Counted from the first letter of the stretch, positions 1 to 7,840 are shown. The stretch is 18,387 nt of DNA from Gammaproteobacteria bacterium (GCA_016764035.1 JAESSQ010000147.1:1-18387), one strand, 5' to 3'. Made by a program: numbers and translations. Notes: a model not told the origin generated them from the letters alone.

Positions 1-3000
1 TCCAGTCCATCCGTTGCAAAATTAGCAATCAACATTAAGTCAGATGCATCGAGTGTATCGGTAGAGATAACGTTATATGCAGGCGCCCGTGTGGTACCTA
101 CAACTGATGCTTCGTTGGTCAGCGTGATACGATAAACGTATGAGTCGTTGGTATCGCCATCGTTGATCGAGGTTGAAAAAGTACCACATGCTAGGCCCAC
201 ACCATTAAGTGTTTCGTTACAAACTTCTTTAACTATCGTGACATTGGGTTCAATTACATTCAGATCAACCCGTCGCACAGGCTCTAAGGGGTAACCAGGA
301 ATACTCAGCAATTCACTAACAGGAATATTTAATGGTGGCTGTACCACACCACCGATAGGGTCCGACTGAAAAATCGCGGTAAACGATGTTCTTGCGATAT
401 CAAAACTGGCGGCATTTTGCACGTTGGGTGCTGCAGAAACATCGACCGGATCATTCAACAACCGTGTTTTAATATCAACACGGAAAAACTCATCCTTAAC
501 AACAATACCGCTACCGGCAGCGTTAAAATTGAAAACGATGTCTGTTTCATCCAATGGCGTAGTGCCCGCACCACCATTCGCGCCAACAAGATTAATATTG
601 CCCGTGTTAGTAAAGTTATATGCGTTAAGCGCATCAAAGGCGATAAAACCCTGGCCGTCGGGTAAGTCATCGGTCACCACGATATTTTGCACTTCGATTA
701 ATGCAAAGCCCGGTGTTACAAAACCAAACCAACCACCTGATTCAATAAAGTAATTACAGTCTTCACCAATATGTACATCAAGTTCTGCCGGTGTTGCGGG
801 TGGCGGTACCGAAGGTGCGGGTTCGACCAAACCACTTTCTGCACAGTACCAGACACTTTTCGTTAGATTAAAACCAAGCACGCGTGAGCGGATGGCATCG
901 AGTGAATAGTTATTAGCGAGTTGCAAGTTAGGCGTGGTATCGACCAGGGCTACGGGCGCGGTGTCTGTTAGTAACGTAGTATCAAAACGCGTTATTTCAC
1001 CAATCACATCTGCGCGAAAGGTTAAGTCATCGTCGATCCCGCCCAATGTATTTTTAATTACCGAGAATGTAATGGTCTCAGTGACACCGGGTGCTATAAC
1101 GCCTCGATCACAGGCATAAACGGCCGCTGTTCCAGGAATAGCGGCCGGGTCATTCCAGGTTGGGTGCGGCGGTAAATTGCTTGTAATTGCACAACCTGCG
1201 GGAATAGTTTGTACAGTCATCGCCTGACCAAACGTTACATATGCCGTGTAATCGTCCGCATCGTGGCCACCGTTATTGGTCAGTAGAACATTTAAGTTTA
1301 ATGGTACATTGACATCATTCGTTAAAATAAATAACGAATCCGATATTTCCACATCCAGATCTTCCGGATTTGAATTATAGTTAAAAGTTTCACTACGGGG
1401 TTCATTCTGCACACCGGTTGAATCAACTGCATCAAAAACCACATCCACATCATTCGTTAGTGGCAATGCATTTGTTGGGTCTGTTCCATCGCCAATAATC
1501 TCTTCGTCCAGATCTAGATCGGCTACCAAATCAAAACGTGCAGCATCCACCATGATTATGCCGAAGGTAAAGGATACCTGGTCATCGTGACGTAACATGT
1601 TAACTTGCTGCGCCACATCCGTACCCGTTGTCGAACTGGTTAAGGTAAAGGTAGGTGCAAAATCATCCAGTGGATCACCTGTTAACAACGCTGGGTCATC
1701 ACGGGTAAAGGTATCAATAAAACCCGGATAATCAGGACCACCGAATGCCGACGTGGTGGTAAACGTTGGTTGGCCATTGCCAACACCATTGACCACGCCA
1801 TAGGTATTATCCATGACATAACCGTTAGGCAAGGTTGCCGCCACCGTAAGATTTTGTACCGAACCACCCGACTGGTTATTGAGGGTAATGGTCATTAAAC
1901 CTTTGCTACCCAGTGGCTGCCCAACATTACTACCTGTAACGGTTTGTGTAATTAGAAAATTAGCGGGCACGACATTGGTATTTAAACCAGCCGTAGCAGC
2001 GAGCGTAACACCAGGCGTTGCGCCACCTGTGGATGCAGGTACTGTTATCAGTCCACCTGCTGGGGAGTCTGCTTCACAACCCCAAGAAAAGTCGGCGTTA
2101 TTGATTTCATTGGCATGCGTGTTCAGTATGCGACCAACATAAAATATAAATGCGTTAGCACTGCCCGCGCTAACATCATCTGGATCTGCAGCGTTACCGA
2201 AGGGATCATCAACATCAAACGGTGTGGTCATTGGAATACAGGTTGAACCGCCAGGCAGTGCACCGTTAATGTTAGCTACTGCATCTGCTGTAGCCTCTGT
2301 TGGACAGAGAAAATTGATACTAAAGTTACCGGTAATCGAATCATTGAGTCGAAGCGCCTGCATATTGGCTAACCCAGAATTCTGCACATTGACACGCCAG
2401 ATAACATCATCATTACGGCTACCAAAAACAGGGTCGGTATAACCTGCCGCCGCAGTCTGCCCAGCATCAAAATTTCGGCCCACTTTAAAAAGGTCAGGCT
2501 CTGGTTGTCGAATAGGTAATTCGTACTGTCCGGTATTTACCGATTGTGTGGCAACAAGACATGCCATATCAAACGTAGCGGTGGCTATAAGGTTTCTATT
2601 AGGGTCGACCAAGATGGACGCTTCAGTATAGGTACTTACATCGAAGGCAATCTCTATCGTCGCGCCTGCTGCCAAATTTGCCAATGCACCAATCTGGGCA
2701 GATGTCCATGTCAAAATGGTCGCGCCACCTGAAATCACTGGATCACCCGTAGCCACAGCATTTAATGTAGTCGTACCACCTATGTAGGTTAAACCTAAAG
2801 CCTGTAAGTTTTCTTCAAGCACTATGTTGGTCATTGCGGCTGTCGTTGGATTGGTGATGGTGATATGCACTTCACCCGTCGTACAAAACTCACAAAAGCT
2901 GGTTGCATTTACGTGTGAAATAACATTGGACGCTGCGCCACTAGTAAACTGGAAGTTATATTCAATATTTGGCGCTGCATCACTGTCGTTGAAAGTCGCA

Positions 3001-3422
3001 CTGCCCTCACTTACGTTGGCGCTATTTTGTATAACAGGACAGGTGTTGGTTCCATTAACCGTTGCCCGAATGTTTAACGTTGCGGATTGACCTGCCGTCA
3101 TATTCGGAATGGTGAATTGTGCGGCTCCCGTTTGGCTACCACCTAAAGGCGCATTTTGAAATATCAGATTATTAAGATCAACGCCAAGCACATCGTCGAT
3201 GACAACATTGTTTAATGCGCCCGGGCCAGTATTGGTTACATCGATGTCATAAAAAATAAAACTGCCTTCGGCTGCAGGCACAACGGTAGCAGGCGCAATG
3301 CTCTTGGTAACCGTCAGATCCGCAAAAACATTACCCAGCCCACACAGAAAAACACTGCCTGCAAATAAAGTTTTTGCGAGCAGATGGCTATGTCTGATTG
3401 GCTTTTTAACGTCAAACACCAT
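1..3422 (-). CDS. Large secreted DUF11-like repeat protein, C-terminus outside window
   Basis: The minus frame is open from an ATG at 3422 to the window edge, about 1140 codons with no stop; I checked the frame near 2520, 1560, 600 and 3. The first 34 residues form a signal peptide (basic start MVFDVKKPIR, hydrophobic core, cleavage after NVFA). C27 is preceded by Leu, so it is not a lipobox. The rest is rich in Thr, Asn, Asp, Val and Gly and repeats the DUF11/TIGR01451 pattern: a strand like DLTVTKS, then ITLTN or IDVTNTG, then a DDVL or LPDG turn and a late NI or LNI strand. Near residue 1060 is a typical unit start, NVTIVKEVC. Scattered Cys pairs (such as FCEFC) suggest disulphides. The known role of such repeats is as stalk domains of surface or secreted proteins; adhesion is inference. 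No clear Shine-Dalgarno is visible. By eye it is more GC-rich than the TPR genes. It lies 253 nt after the transducer gene on the same strand. Confidence 0.85.
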   Translation of the reverse strand, partial: MVFDVKKPIRHSHLLAKTLFAGSVFLCGLGNVFADLTVTKSIAPATVVPAAEGSFIFYDIDVTNTGPGALNNVVIDDVLGVDLNNLIFQNAPLGGSQTGAAQFTIPNMTAGQSATLNIRATVNGTNTCPVIQNSANVSEGSATFNDSDAAPNIEYNFQFTSGAASNVISHVNATSFCEFCTTGEVHITITNPTTAAMTNIVLEENLQALGLTYIGGTTTLNAVATGDPVISGGATILTWTSAQIGALANLAAGATIEIAFDVSTYTEASILVDPNRNLIATATFDMACLVATQSVNTGQYELPIRQPEPDLFKVGRNFDAGQTAAAGYTDPVFGSRNDDVIWRVNVQNSGLANMQALRLNDSITGNFSINFLCPTEATADAVANINGALPGGSTCIPMTTPFDVDDPFGNAADPDDVSAGSANAFIFYVGRILNTHANEINNADFSWGCEADSPAGGLITVPASTGGATPGVTLAATAGLNTNVVPANFLITQTVTGSNVGQPLGSKGLMTITLNNQSGGSVQNLTVAATLPNGYVMDNTYGVVNGVGNGQPTFTTTSAFGGPDYPGFIDTFTRDDPALLTGDPLDDFAPTFTLTSSTTGTDVAQQVNMLRHDDQVSFTFGIIMVDAARFDLVADLDLDEEIIGDGTDPTNALPLTNDVDVVFDAVDSTGVQNEPRSETFNYNSNPEDLDVEISDSLFILTNDVNVPLNLNVLLTNNGGHDADDYTAYVTFGQAMTVQTIPAGCAITSNLPPHPTWNDPAAIPGTAAVYACDRGVIAPGVTETITFSVIKNTLGGIDDDLTFRADVIGEITRFDTTLLTDTAPVALVDTTPNLQLANNYSLDAIRSRVLGFNLTKSVWYCAESGLVEPAPSVPPPATPAELDVHIGEDCNYFIESGGWFGFVTPGFALIEVQNIVVTDDLPDGQGFIAFDALNAYNFTNTGNINLVGANGGAGTTPLDETDIVFNFNAAGSGIVVKDEFFRVDIKTRLLNDPVDVSAAPNVQNAASFDIARTSFTAIFQSDPIGGVVQPPLNIPVSELLSIPGYPLEPVRRVDLNVIEPNVTIVKEVCNETLNGVGLACGTFSTSINDGDTNDSYVYRITLTNEASVVGTTRAPAYNVISTDTLDASDLMLIANFATDGL

Positions 3423-3574
3423 TTAACACTTTGAAATTACGACTATAAAAAGATTGGGTTACATTTAATTTTGAAAACATTTTGACGATAAAGAAATTCT
3501 TCGTATTGTGTTTTAATTGCTCACACAAGAACGTCAATAAAGTATAGACCCTGTCGTTAAATTAGCTTGGTATT

Positions 3575-3590
3575 TGTCATTTATATGACA
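3575..3590. promoter_or_regulatory. Perfect 16-bp inverted repeat upstream of the DUF11 gene
   Basis: TGTCAT-TTAT-ATGACA is a perfect 6-bp inverted repeat with a 4-nt spacer, about 150 nt upstream of the DUF11-protein start. On the minus strand a TATACT hexamer (3546-3541) follows it, but no good -35 lies at the right distance. It could be an operator or a weak hairpin. The rest of the 253-nt gap is AT-rich, and I see no Rho-independent terminator after the transducer gene, so read-through from the operon is possible. Confidence 0.3.
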
Positions 3591-3675
3591 CATGGAAGAT
3601 GCTTCAATGCCGCCAAATCAGACGCCATATAAAGCCAATTAAATCAATGCTTTAATATTGTTGCGTAAGGCTTGA

Positions 3676-5028
3676 TTATGTCGCAGGCAGGAAGTCGATA
3701 GGATACAAAATAGTAATGGCAGGCACGCCATCTTTAGCGCCAAAGTTAAACTTTTTAACCCGAGCCGCAATCTTCTTATCGAGGGAGACTGAATCCATAT
3801 CACTGGAATCTACGGTACACGCGGATACACTACCATTGGGTAGAATCGTTAAGCGCAGCACCATTTTACCCTGAAGGGTTGGGTTTTTACGCAGCTCACG
3901 GTTGTAGATACGAAACAGCGCTGATTTGTACTTATCAAAGACAATTTGAATTTCTTCATCGGTACGTGAAGGTCCAGGACCATCACTAAGTGGACGCTCA
4001 TCACCAAAGAAGTCACCACCGATCGAACTTTCTACGCGTGAAAATTCGACGCCACCCAAACTTTTACCGCTGCCACCCACATTACGACTTAATGAAGCGG
4101 TATTAATACCACTACTACCGCTACCCATACTGGAGGTAACTAAAGAACGGGTGGTTTTTTTCGCTTTGCTGCCTTTACCGCTTATCTTCGCCTTTGAACC
4201 TAATTTAGCAATAGGCGTGTCATCAATCAGATCGGCAAAATCATCTTTAAACGCCATCAAGCCCGAACGCTCTGCTTTTTTGCGCGCTTTTTTAGCTTTT
4301 TCCGGCTGCGGTTTATTGTCTTTTTTCTTGGTCTTTTTATCCGGTTTTTTCTCTTCCAGTTTTTTCTGCTGCTGAGGTGCTGGTGGTTCTTTTTTAGCTA
4401 TCATCAACTTTGCTAACCGTTCTGGAATTTCAACAACTTCGACACGGTCAGGTATTGGTATATCCCACAGAGGAATAAGAATTCCGAGCAATATAGAGAA
4501 AAATAAAACTATCAGTAATACTTTTCTGAATTGCTTCTGATCTTTATCATCTTTGTTCCAGGGCATGTTCATCGTGCGGAAAGGCACTTCGACCATTTCC
4601 CGCTCGATAATAAATTCTTCCGCTAACGCTTCTTCACGCTCCTGAAGATGTACTGTATCTTCATTGAGCAAATTGATTTTTGCCGCCAAACTCTCAACTG
4701 ATTTATTACGCGCATTTTGTTTAGCCAGTAATTCTGCTACACGTGAATCGTAGTTAATAACTAAATCACGAACTCTTTTTTGATCTTTAGTCGATGTTTC
4801 TGGGTCGTAATTTTTACCCCAAAATAGCTTACCACCACCCAGCTTTTCCAGTTTTTCTAACTGGTCACTTACCTCACTAAGTATGGAAAAACGCTGACGG
4901 TGTGTTTTAAGCTGCTTTAATTCTTCATTAATGCCAGCTTCTGCACCTTCGAGTTCTACCAGACGACTGTAGGCATCATCAATCTTTTGATTGATATTTT
5001 CCTGTTGCTTAGAAATATCGTCTGCCAC
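3676..5028 (-). CDS. TonB-like energy transducer with AgmX/PglI C-terminal domain
   Basis: This 450-aa protein probably couples the adjacent ExbB/ExbD motor to periplasmic or outer-membrane partners. Residues 1-150 are charged and heptad-like, predicted as a cytoplasmic coiled coil. One membrane helix spans about 169-187 (KVLLIVLFFSILLGILIPL). A Lys/Pro stretch follows (about 211-254, with KKEPPAP), then a Gly/Ser-rich linker (about 278-325), and a C-terminal domain (about 359-448) with FDKYKSALFRIYNRELRKNP and MVLRLTILPNGSV, the pattern of AgmX/PglI C-terminal and TonB-like domains. Family members are energy transducers, including Myxococcus GltJ/AgmX. Classical TonB has only a short cytoplasmic tail, so the 168-residue N-region is unusual. 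The start is GTG; an in-frame TAG lies just upstream and there is no early ATG. It begins 9 nt after exbD-2 and is the last gene of the tight cluster. Which partners it contacts cannot be read from the sequence. Confidence 0.85.
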   Translation of the reverse strand: MADDISKQQENINQKIDDAYSRLVELEGAEAGINEELKQLKTHRQRFSILSEVSDQLEKLEKLGGGKLFWGKNYDPETSTKDQKRVRDLVINYDSRVAELLAKQNARNKSVESLAAKINLLNEDTVHLQEREEALAEEFIIEREMVEVPFRTMNMPWNKDDKDQKQFRKVLLIVLFFSILLGILIPLWDIPIPDRVEVVEIPERLAKLMIAKKEPPAPQQQKKLEEKKPDKKTKKKDNKPQPEKAKKARKKAERSGLMAFKDDFADLIDDTPIAKLGSKAKISGKGSKAKKTTRSLVTSSMGSGSSGINTASLSRNVGGSGKSLGGVEFSRVESSIGGDFFGDERPLSDGPGPSRTDEEIQIVFDKYKSALFRIYNRELRKNPTLQGKMVLRLTILPNGSVSACTVDSSDMDSVSLDKKIAARVKKFNFGAKDGVPAITILYPIDFLPAT

Positions 5029-5037
5029 GTTACTGCG

Positions 5038-5541
5038 CTAACCTTTTCTTTTAGCTTTCTGAATAACCGCTAACGAGATTTTTCCATAACCTGCGCTGGT
5101 GCAACTTGCCATCACTTTTTTCATTACGTGAAAAGGCACTGTACGATGCGCTAATACGGTAACTTCGTTACTTTGTGAAACGGTTTTAGTACTGAGCCCA
5201 ATCACTTTCTTTTTCTGCAATATTAAACGCTGCTTTACTGCATCGATGATTGCCATTTTACTATTGATTACATCTTGTGTGCTTATAACGGGCTCACCCT
5301 GAACCAAAATTTGATCAGGCGTAATCATGACAATGACCGTTTCTCGCGGTTTGGCTTCTACCGTAGAGTCCGGTAATTTAATATTTTTGGGCGGCTCCAT
5401 AACATCACTAGCGCCCGAGTTAACCAATAGAAAAAATACCAGAATAGTAAAAACATCCATTAACGAGACCAGATTCAGACCTGCACCCGTAGACGCTTTT
5501 TCGCCACGTGACATACGTTTGATACGTCGACTTTGCTTCAT
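5038..5541 (-). CDS. exbD: ExbD/TolR-like motor subunit 2 (catalytic Asp present)
   Basis: This 167-aa inner-membrane protein has the ExbD/TolR layout. A basic cytoplasmic tail (residues 1-21) precedes one membrane helix (about 22-40, LNLVSLMDVFTILVFFLLV) and a periplasmic domain ending in VMASCTSAGYGKISLAVI, which fits the ExbD C-terminal fold. D29 in the helix (codon GAT at 5457-5455) matches the conserved Asp that carries protons in ExbD and TolR. The ATG overlaps the stop of exbD-1 as ATGA, so translation is probably coupled. Its role as a stator/rod subunit in an ExbB pentamer is family knowledge. This subunit is the one expected to couple proton flow, since its neighbour lacks the Asp. 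A second Met at residue 10 is a less likely start because it loses the coupling overlap. Confidence 0.92.
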   Translation of the reverse strand: MKQSRRIKRMSRGEKASTGAGLNLVSLMDVFTILVFFLLVNSGASDVMEPPKNIKLPDSTVEAKPRETVIVMITPDQILVQGEPVISTQDVINSKMAIIDAVKQRLILQKKKVIGLSTKTVSQSNEVTVLAHRTVPFHVMKKVMASCTSAGYGKISLAVIQKAKRKG

Positions 5542-6092
5542 GGTGCGTCACCTATCGATATATCGGGAAACAGGACAACTTGTTGTAGCACATCGGCTTC
5601 ACCTTCTGCACCCTGCTGACGAACGAACGTAGCTCGCACAGCATCCATGACGTTGATTAATACACGGTACTCAATATCCGCTTCCATCAATACGGTCGCG
5701 TCAGTTTTATTTGGATATTTACCTTTTATATTTATTAGAAATTGTGACAAAAGTTTTAGATCATAAAGTTTACTTACATCACGAACACCTTGGTCATCAA
5801 CCACTGTCGCAAGCGTATTTTCTTTAAGCAGAGGGAACCTTGCAAGCACCTGTTTGCCATTACCAATTTCTATGCCTTTTTGTCGAACGATTACTTCAAT
5901 AGATAACTGTTGTTTCTGACTAGTAGGACTACCCGCACCCGAAGGTAAACTTAATTCAAGAATAGTCATACGGGAAAAAACAGCCGTAATCAGTAAGAAC
6001 GGTACAAGCACAACCATTAGGTTAAGAAAGGTTGTTATGTTTAATTCAGGCGGTTCCTTTTTCGGACGCCTGTAGTGATGACGTCTAGCCAT
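5538..6092 (-). CDS. ExbD/TolR-like motor subunit 1 with Asn in place of Asp
   Basis: This is a 184-aa ExbD-like protein. A short basic N-tail (MARRHHYRRPKKEPPE) precedes one membrane helix (about 17-39, LNITTFLNLMVVLVPFLLIT) and a periplasmic domain containing VLMEADIEYRVLINVMDAVR, the late ExbD helix. Alignment of its helix with that of exbD-2 (LNITTFLN against LNLVSLMD) puts N24 (codon AAC, 6023-6021) where ExbD has its proton-carrying Asp. I therefore expect a non-proton-carrying partner, perhaps forming a mixed dimer with exbD-2. The ATG at 6092 is chosen over an upstream TTG (6134) because it gives the usual short N-tail. It overlaps the end of exbB by 8 nt and shares an ATGA overlap with exbD-2. 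Two ExbD genes beside one ExbB gene also occur in the Agl motor (AglQ, AglS). Confidence 0.88.
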   Translation of the reverse strand: MARRHHYRRPKKEPPELNITTFLNLMVVLVPFLLITAVFSRMTILELSLPSGAGSPTSQKQQLSIEVIVRQKGIEIGNGKQVLARFPLLKENTLATVVDDQGVRDVSKLYDLKLLSQFLINIKGKYPNKTDATVLMEADIEYRVLINVMDAVRATFVRQQGAEGEADVLQQVVLFPDISIGDAP

Positions 6093-6753
6093 TCTTAGCA
6101 GCCAGTTCCGCCTGTCGTTTGGCGAAATTAGCAATCAGGTTCAATGTTTTAACTGATGCCATTTCAAGGCTATCTATAATCTCCACTGTTTTCGAAGATA
6201 TTATTGCGTGAATGATCAACAGGGGTATTGCTGCCATTAAACCAAATGCCGTGGTATTCATTGCTACCGAAATACTGGCTGATAATAGATCTGCTTTTTC
6301 TGCAGGGTCGGCATTAGCAACCGCGGTAAAGGCTTCGATCAAACCCATGATGGTACCGAGCAGACCTAACAAGGTACAAATATTTGCAAACAAGGCAATA
6401 AAAGGCGTACGCTTTTCGAGCGTTGGTATGATTTCCATCATACTTTCTTCCATCGCAATTTCAATATCATCACGCCGACGCACTGAACCTTGCCTCGACA
6501 ACCCCATACTTAATAAACTGGCAATGGCCGATTTATCATTAGCGATCGAGTCGCGGGCCGCATCAAAATCACCCGAATCAAGCAACGGATGCACTTTATC
6601 CCATACTTTCTTATTGAGACTGCCAATACCCGCTAATTTTATATACCGTTCTATGCAAATGGCTGTGCCGAATGCAAAGATAATAAGAATCGGGTACATA
6701 AACGTACCACCTGTCTGAAAAAAACTTACAATATTTTCAATGAACCCCATCAT
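6085..6753 (-). CDS. exbB: MotA/TolQ/ExbB-family proton channel subunit
   Basis: This 222-aa protein has three predicted membrane helices: about 16-35 (GTFMYPILIIFAFGTAICIE), about 117-140 (FIALFANICTLLGLLGTIMG) and about 160-185 (AMNTTAFGLMAAIPLLIIHA). A cytoplasmic loop lies between helices 1 and 2. The GLLGTIMGLI and TTAFGLMAAIP signatures are those of ExbB/TolQ/MotA channels; the Thr residues in helices 2 and 3 line the pore in known relatives. The Glu found in E. coli ExbB helix 3 (E176) appears to be a small or aliphatic residue here, as in many non-TonB members. Two ATGs are adjacent (6753 and 6750). The strong GAGGAG lies 3 nt before the first and 6 nt before the second, so 6750 may be the real start. 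It begins the motor half of the operon, after a 97-nt gap with hairpins. Confidence 0.92.
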   Translation of the reverse strand: MMGFIENIVSFFQTGGTFMYPILIIFAFGTAICIERYIKLAGIGSLNKKVWDKVHPLLDSGDFDAARDSIANDKSAIASLLSMGLSRQGSVRRRDDIEIAMEESMMEIIPTLEKRTPFIALFANICTLLGLLGTIMGLIEAFTAVANADPAEKADLLSASISVAMNTTAFGLMAAIPLLIIHAIISSKTVEIIDSLEMASVKTLNLIANFAKRQAELAAKNG

Positions 6754-6756
6754 GCA

Positions 6757-6762
6757 CTCCTC
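6757..6762 (-). promoter_or_regulatory. Strong Shine-Dalgarno of exbB
   Basis: GAGGAG on the minus strand, 3 nt before ATG 6753 and 6 nt before ATG 6750. It is the strongest ribosome-binding site I see in the cluster and sits at the first motor gene, so this gene is probably translated independently rather than by coupling. The spacing favours the second ATG. Confidence 0.7.
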
Positions 6763-6783
6763 ATATTAGATCGCGTTTAATTA

Positions 6784-6840
6784 TTCCCGATGGGAAATTA
6801 TCTCGGATAGTTTTGATTAAAACACTCAATGTTTTATCAA
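6784..6840 (-). promoter_or_regulatory. Intercistronic hairpins between envelope and motor genes
   Basis: In the 97-nt gap before exbB, the minus-strand transcript can form two hairpins. The first is TTGATAAAACA / TGTTTTAATCAA with a TTGAG loop and one bulged A (6840-6813). The second is TTCCC-ATC-GGGAA (6796-6784). Neither is followed by a T-run, so they do not look like Rho-independent terminators. They may be RNA processing or stability elements that set motor and scaffold levels separately. No convincing sigma-70 promoter was found here. Confidence 0.35.
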
Positions 6841-6850
6841 AAACTTATTA

Positions 6851-7141
6851 TTAATTTTTACCATGACTCAATTCGTAAAAATCCAGTTCACGTAAAAAAA
6901 CTTCTTTATCTAAGGGCCGCATACTGTCATCCAGCAGCCCAGAATTTAAACTTGTCGCCACGCCTACTTCCGAATTTTGCCAGGGTATTATATAAAGTGA
7001 TTTTGGTGCTTCTTTATTACCAATAATCGAAATACCCGACAATTCTTTTACTTCGGTATCTACTTTCTTATTTTCTGCTAAAACCACAGAAGACAGTAAC
7101 AGGAGAGTCAATACTGCATTGAGTATAACTTTAAATATCAT
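6851..7141 (-). CDS. Small exported protein of the Glt-like cluster, unknown function
   Basis: This is a 96-aa protein with a clean signal peptide if translation begins at ATG 7141 (MIFKVILNAVLTLLLLSSVVLA, then ENKK). ATGs at 7159 and 7183 and a TTG at 7186 are in frame, but they place charged residues before the hydrophobic core. AGGTAA lies 10 nt before ATG 7141. The mature protein of about 74 residues has no Cys and no membrane segment. Its most striking stretch is GNKEAPKSLYIIPWQ, followed by a charged C-terminal half (FLRELDFYELSHGKN). I do not recognise a named domain. It lies between the TPR lipoprotein and exbB, so a periplasmic linker or assembly factor is a guess from position only. 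It might be translationally coupled to the gene before it (58 nt). Confidence 0.72.
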   Translation of the reverse strand: MIFKVILNAVLTLLLLSSVVLAENKKVDTEVKELSGISIIGNKEAPKSLYIIPWQNSEVGVATSLNSGLLDDSMRPLDKEVFLRELDFYELSHGKN

Positions 7142-7198
7142 AATGTCATTACCTGCCATGTTTTCTAATAAATTATATTTCATCAATCTTTTTAAGAT

Positions 7199-7840
7199 TT
7201 ACTTTGCCAAACGTCGCTTAACATCAGCCACCCAAATTGCCATGGTTTTATCACCCGGTTCGAGCGCAAGGTAATCTTCATATTGTTCTAATGCGCAATC
7301 AAAATCATGCATATATAAATCACATAAAACACCTAAATTTCTTTTCGCTGGCAAATACTCAGGATGTCTTTTTATGGCATTTTCATAAGCCACACGTGCC
7401 GCTTTAAATTTCCCCGATTTACGATACAACAAACCCAGTTCATTATTAGCCACTGGATGAGCGATATCTATCTCTAGAGCTTTTATAAGATTTTTTTCTG
7501 CCGCCTTTGCATTACCAAGTTTATTTTGTGCAATAGCAATATTTATATACGGTGCAGGAAGACGTTGTTCGCGCTCTATCACTGATGTAAGCAGCGAGAC
7601 TGCCTGTGTATAATCATTCTTATTCATTAAATCCATGGCTTTATCAAAATCGCGTTCGACGTCTGAATCTACATCTAGATGCTCAACCACACTTGCAGCG
7701 TTACCCACTTCAAAGCGCTGTTTTGCGTTTCCACCTGCGCAAGAAACGAGCACAAGCACAGCACAGAAAATAACAAAGACACGATAAAACTTCACCACAT
7801 TGGTTTCCACCAACGTTGTTGTACGTACCACATTATTCAT
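7199..7840 (-). CDS. TPR lipoprotein of the Glt-like cluster
   Basis: This is a 213-aa predicted lipoprotein. The hydrophobic segment VFVIFCAVLVLVSC ends in a lipobox (LVSC, C34) followed by Ala-Gly, so Lol sorting would send it to the outer membrane. About residues 66-205 hold roughly four TPR units, such as DYTQAVSLLTSVIE, PYINIAIAQNKLGNAKAAEK, ANNELGLLYRKSGKFKAAR and PAKRNLGVLCDLY. The long frame opens at 7960, but ATG 7840 is preferred: AAGGTGA lies just upstream, it overlaps the stop of the previous gene by 8 nt, and it puts the lipobox near the N-terminus. It probably scaffolds the outer-membrane side of the complex together with the larger TPR lipoprotein upstream. Which proteins its repeats bind cannot be told from the sequence. 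Confidence 0.85.
   Translation of the reverse strand: MNNVVRTTTLVETNVVKFYRVFVIFCAVLVLVSCAGGNAKQRFEVGNAASVVEHLDVDSDVERDFDKAMDLMNKNDYTQAVSLLTSVIEREQRLPAPYINIAIAQNKLGNAKAAEKNLIKALEIDIAHPVANNELGLLYRKSGKFKAARVAYENAIKRHPEYLPAKRNLGVLCDLYMHDFDCALEQYEDYLALEPGDKTMAIWVADVKRRLAK

Noticed and set aside
424..3090. Several plus-strand open frames of 60-110 codons inside 1-3422
   Set aside because: They lie antisense to one continuous minus frame with a signal peptide and DUF11-like repeats. They have no ribosome sites and show low-complexity translations typical of shadows.
3638..3673. Terminator after the transducer gene (ATTAAA/TTTAAT with AAGCC/GGCTT)
   Set aside because: The stem is AT-rich with a large asymmetric loop and no T-run, so I do not call it a terminator.
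4151..4375. 74-codon plus-strand frame with a hydrophobic, Phe/Leu-rich product
   Set aside because: It is the antisense of the Lys/Pro-rich linker of the transducer; Lys codons read backwards give Phe and Leu.
6212..6718. 168-codon plus-strand frame
   Set aside because: It is antisense to exbB, which has clear family motifs and a strong ribosome site.
3676..6753. Classical TonB-ExbB-ExbD or Tol-Pal system
   Set aside because: There is no TonB-dependent receptor, TolB or Pal gene here. The transducer has an AgmX/PglI-type end and long coiled coil, and the partners are TPR proteins.
5538..6753. Flagellar MotAB stator or Zorya-type defence motor
   Set aside because: The ExbB-like protein has three membrane helices and the partners are ExbD-like without an OmpA-like peptidoglycan-binding domain. 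No nuclease or helicase genes accompany them.
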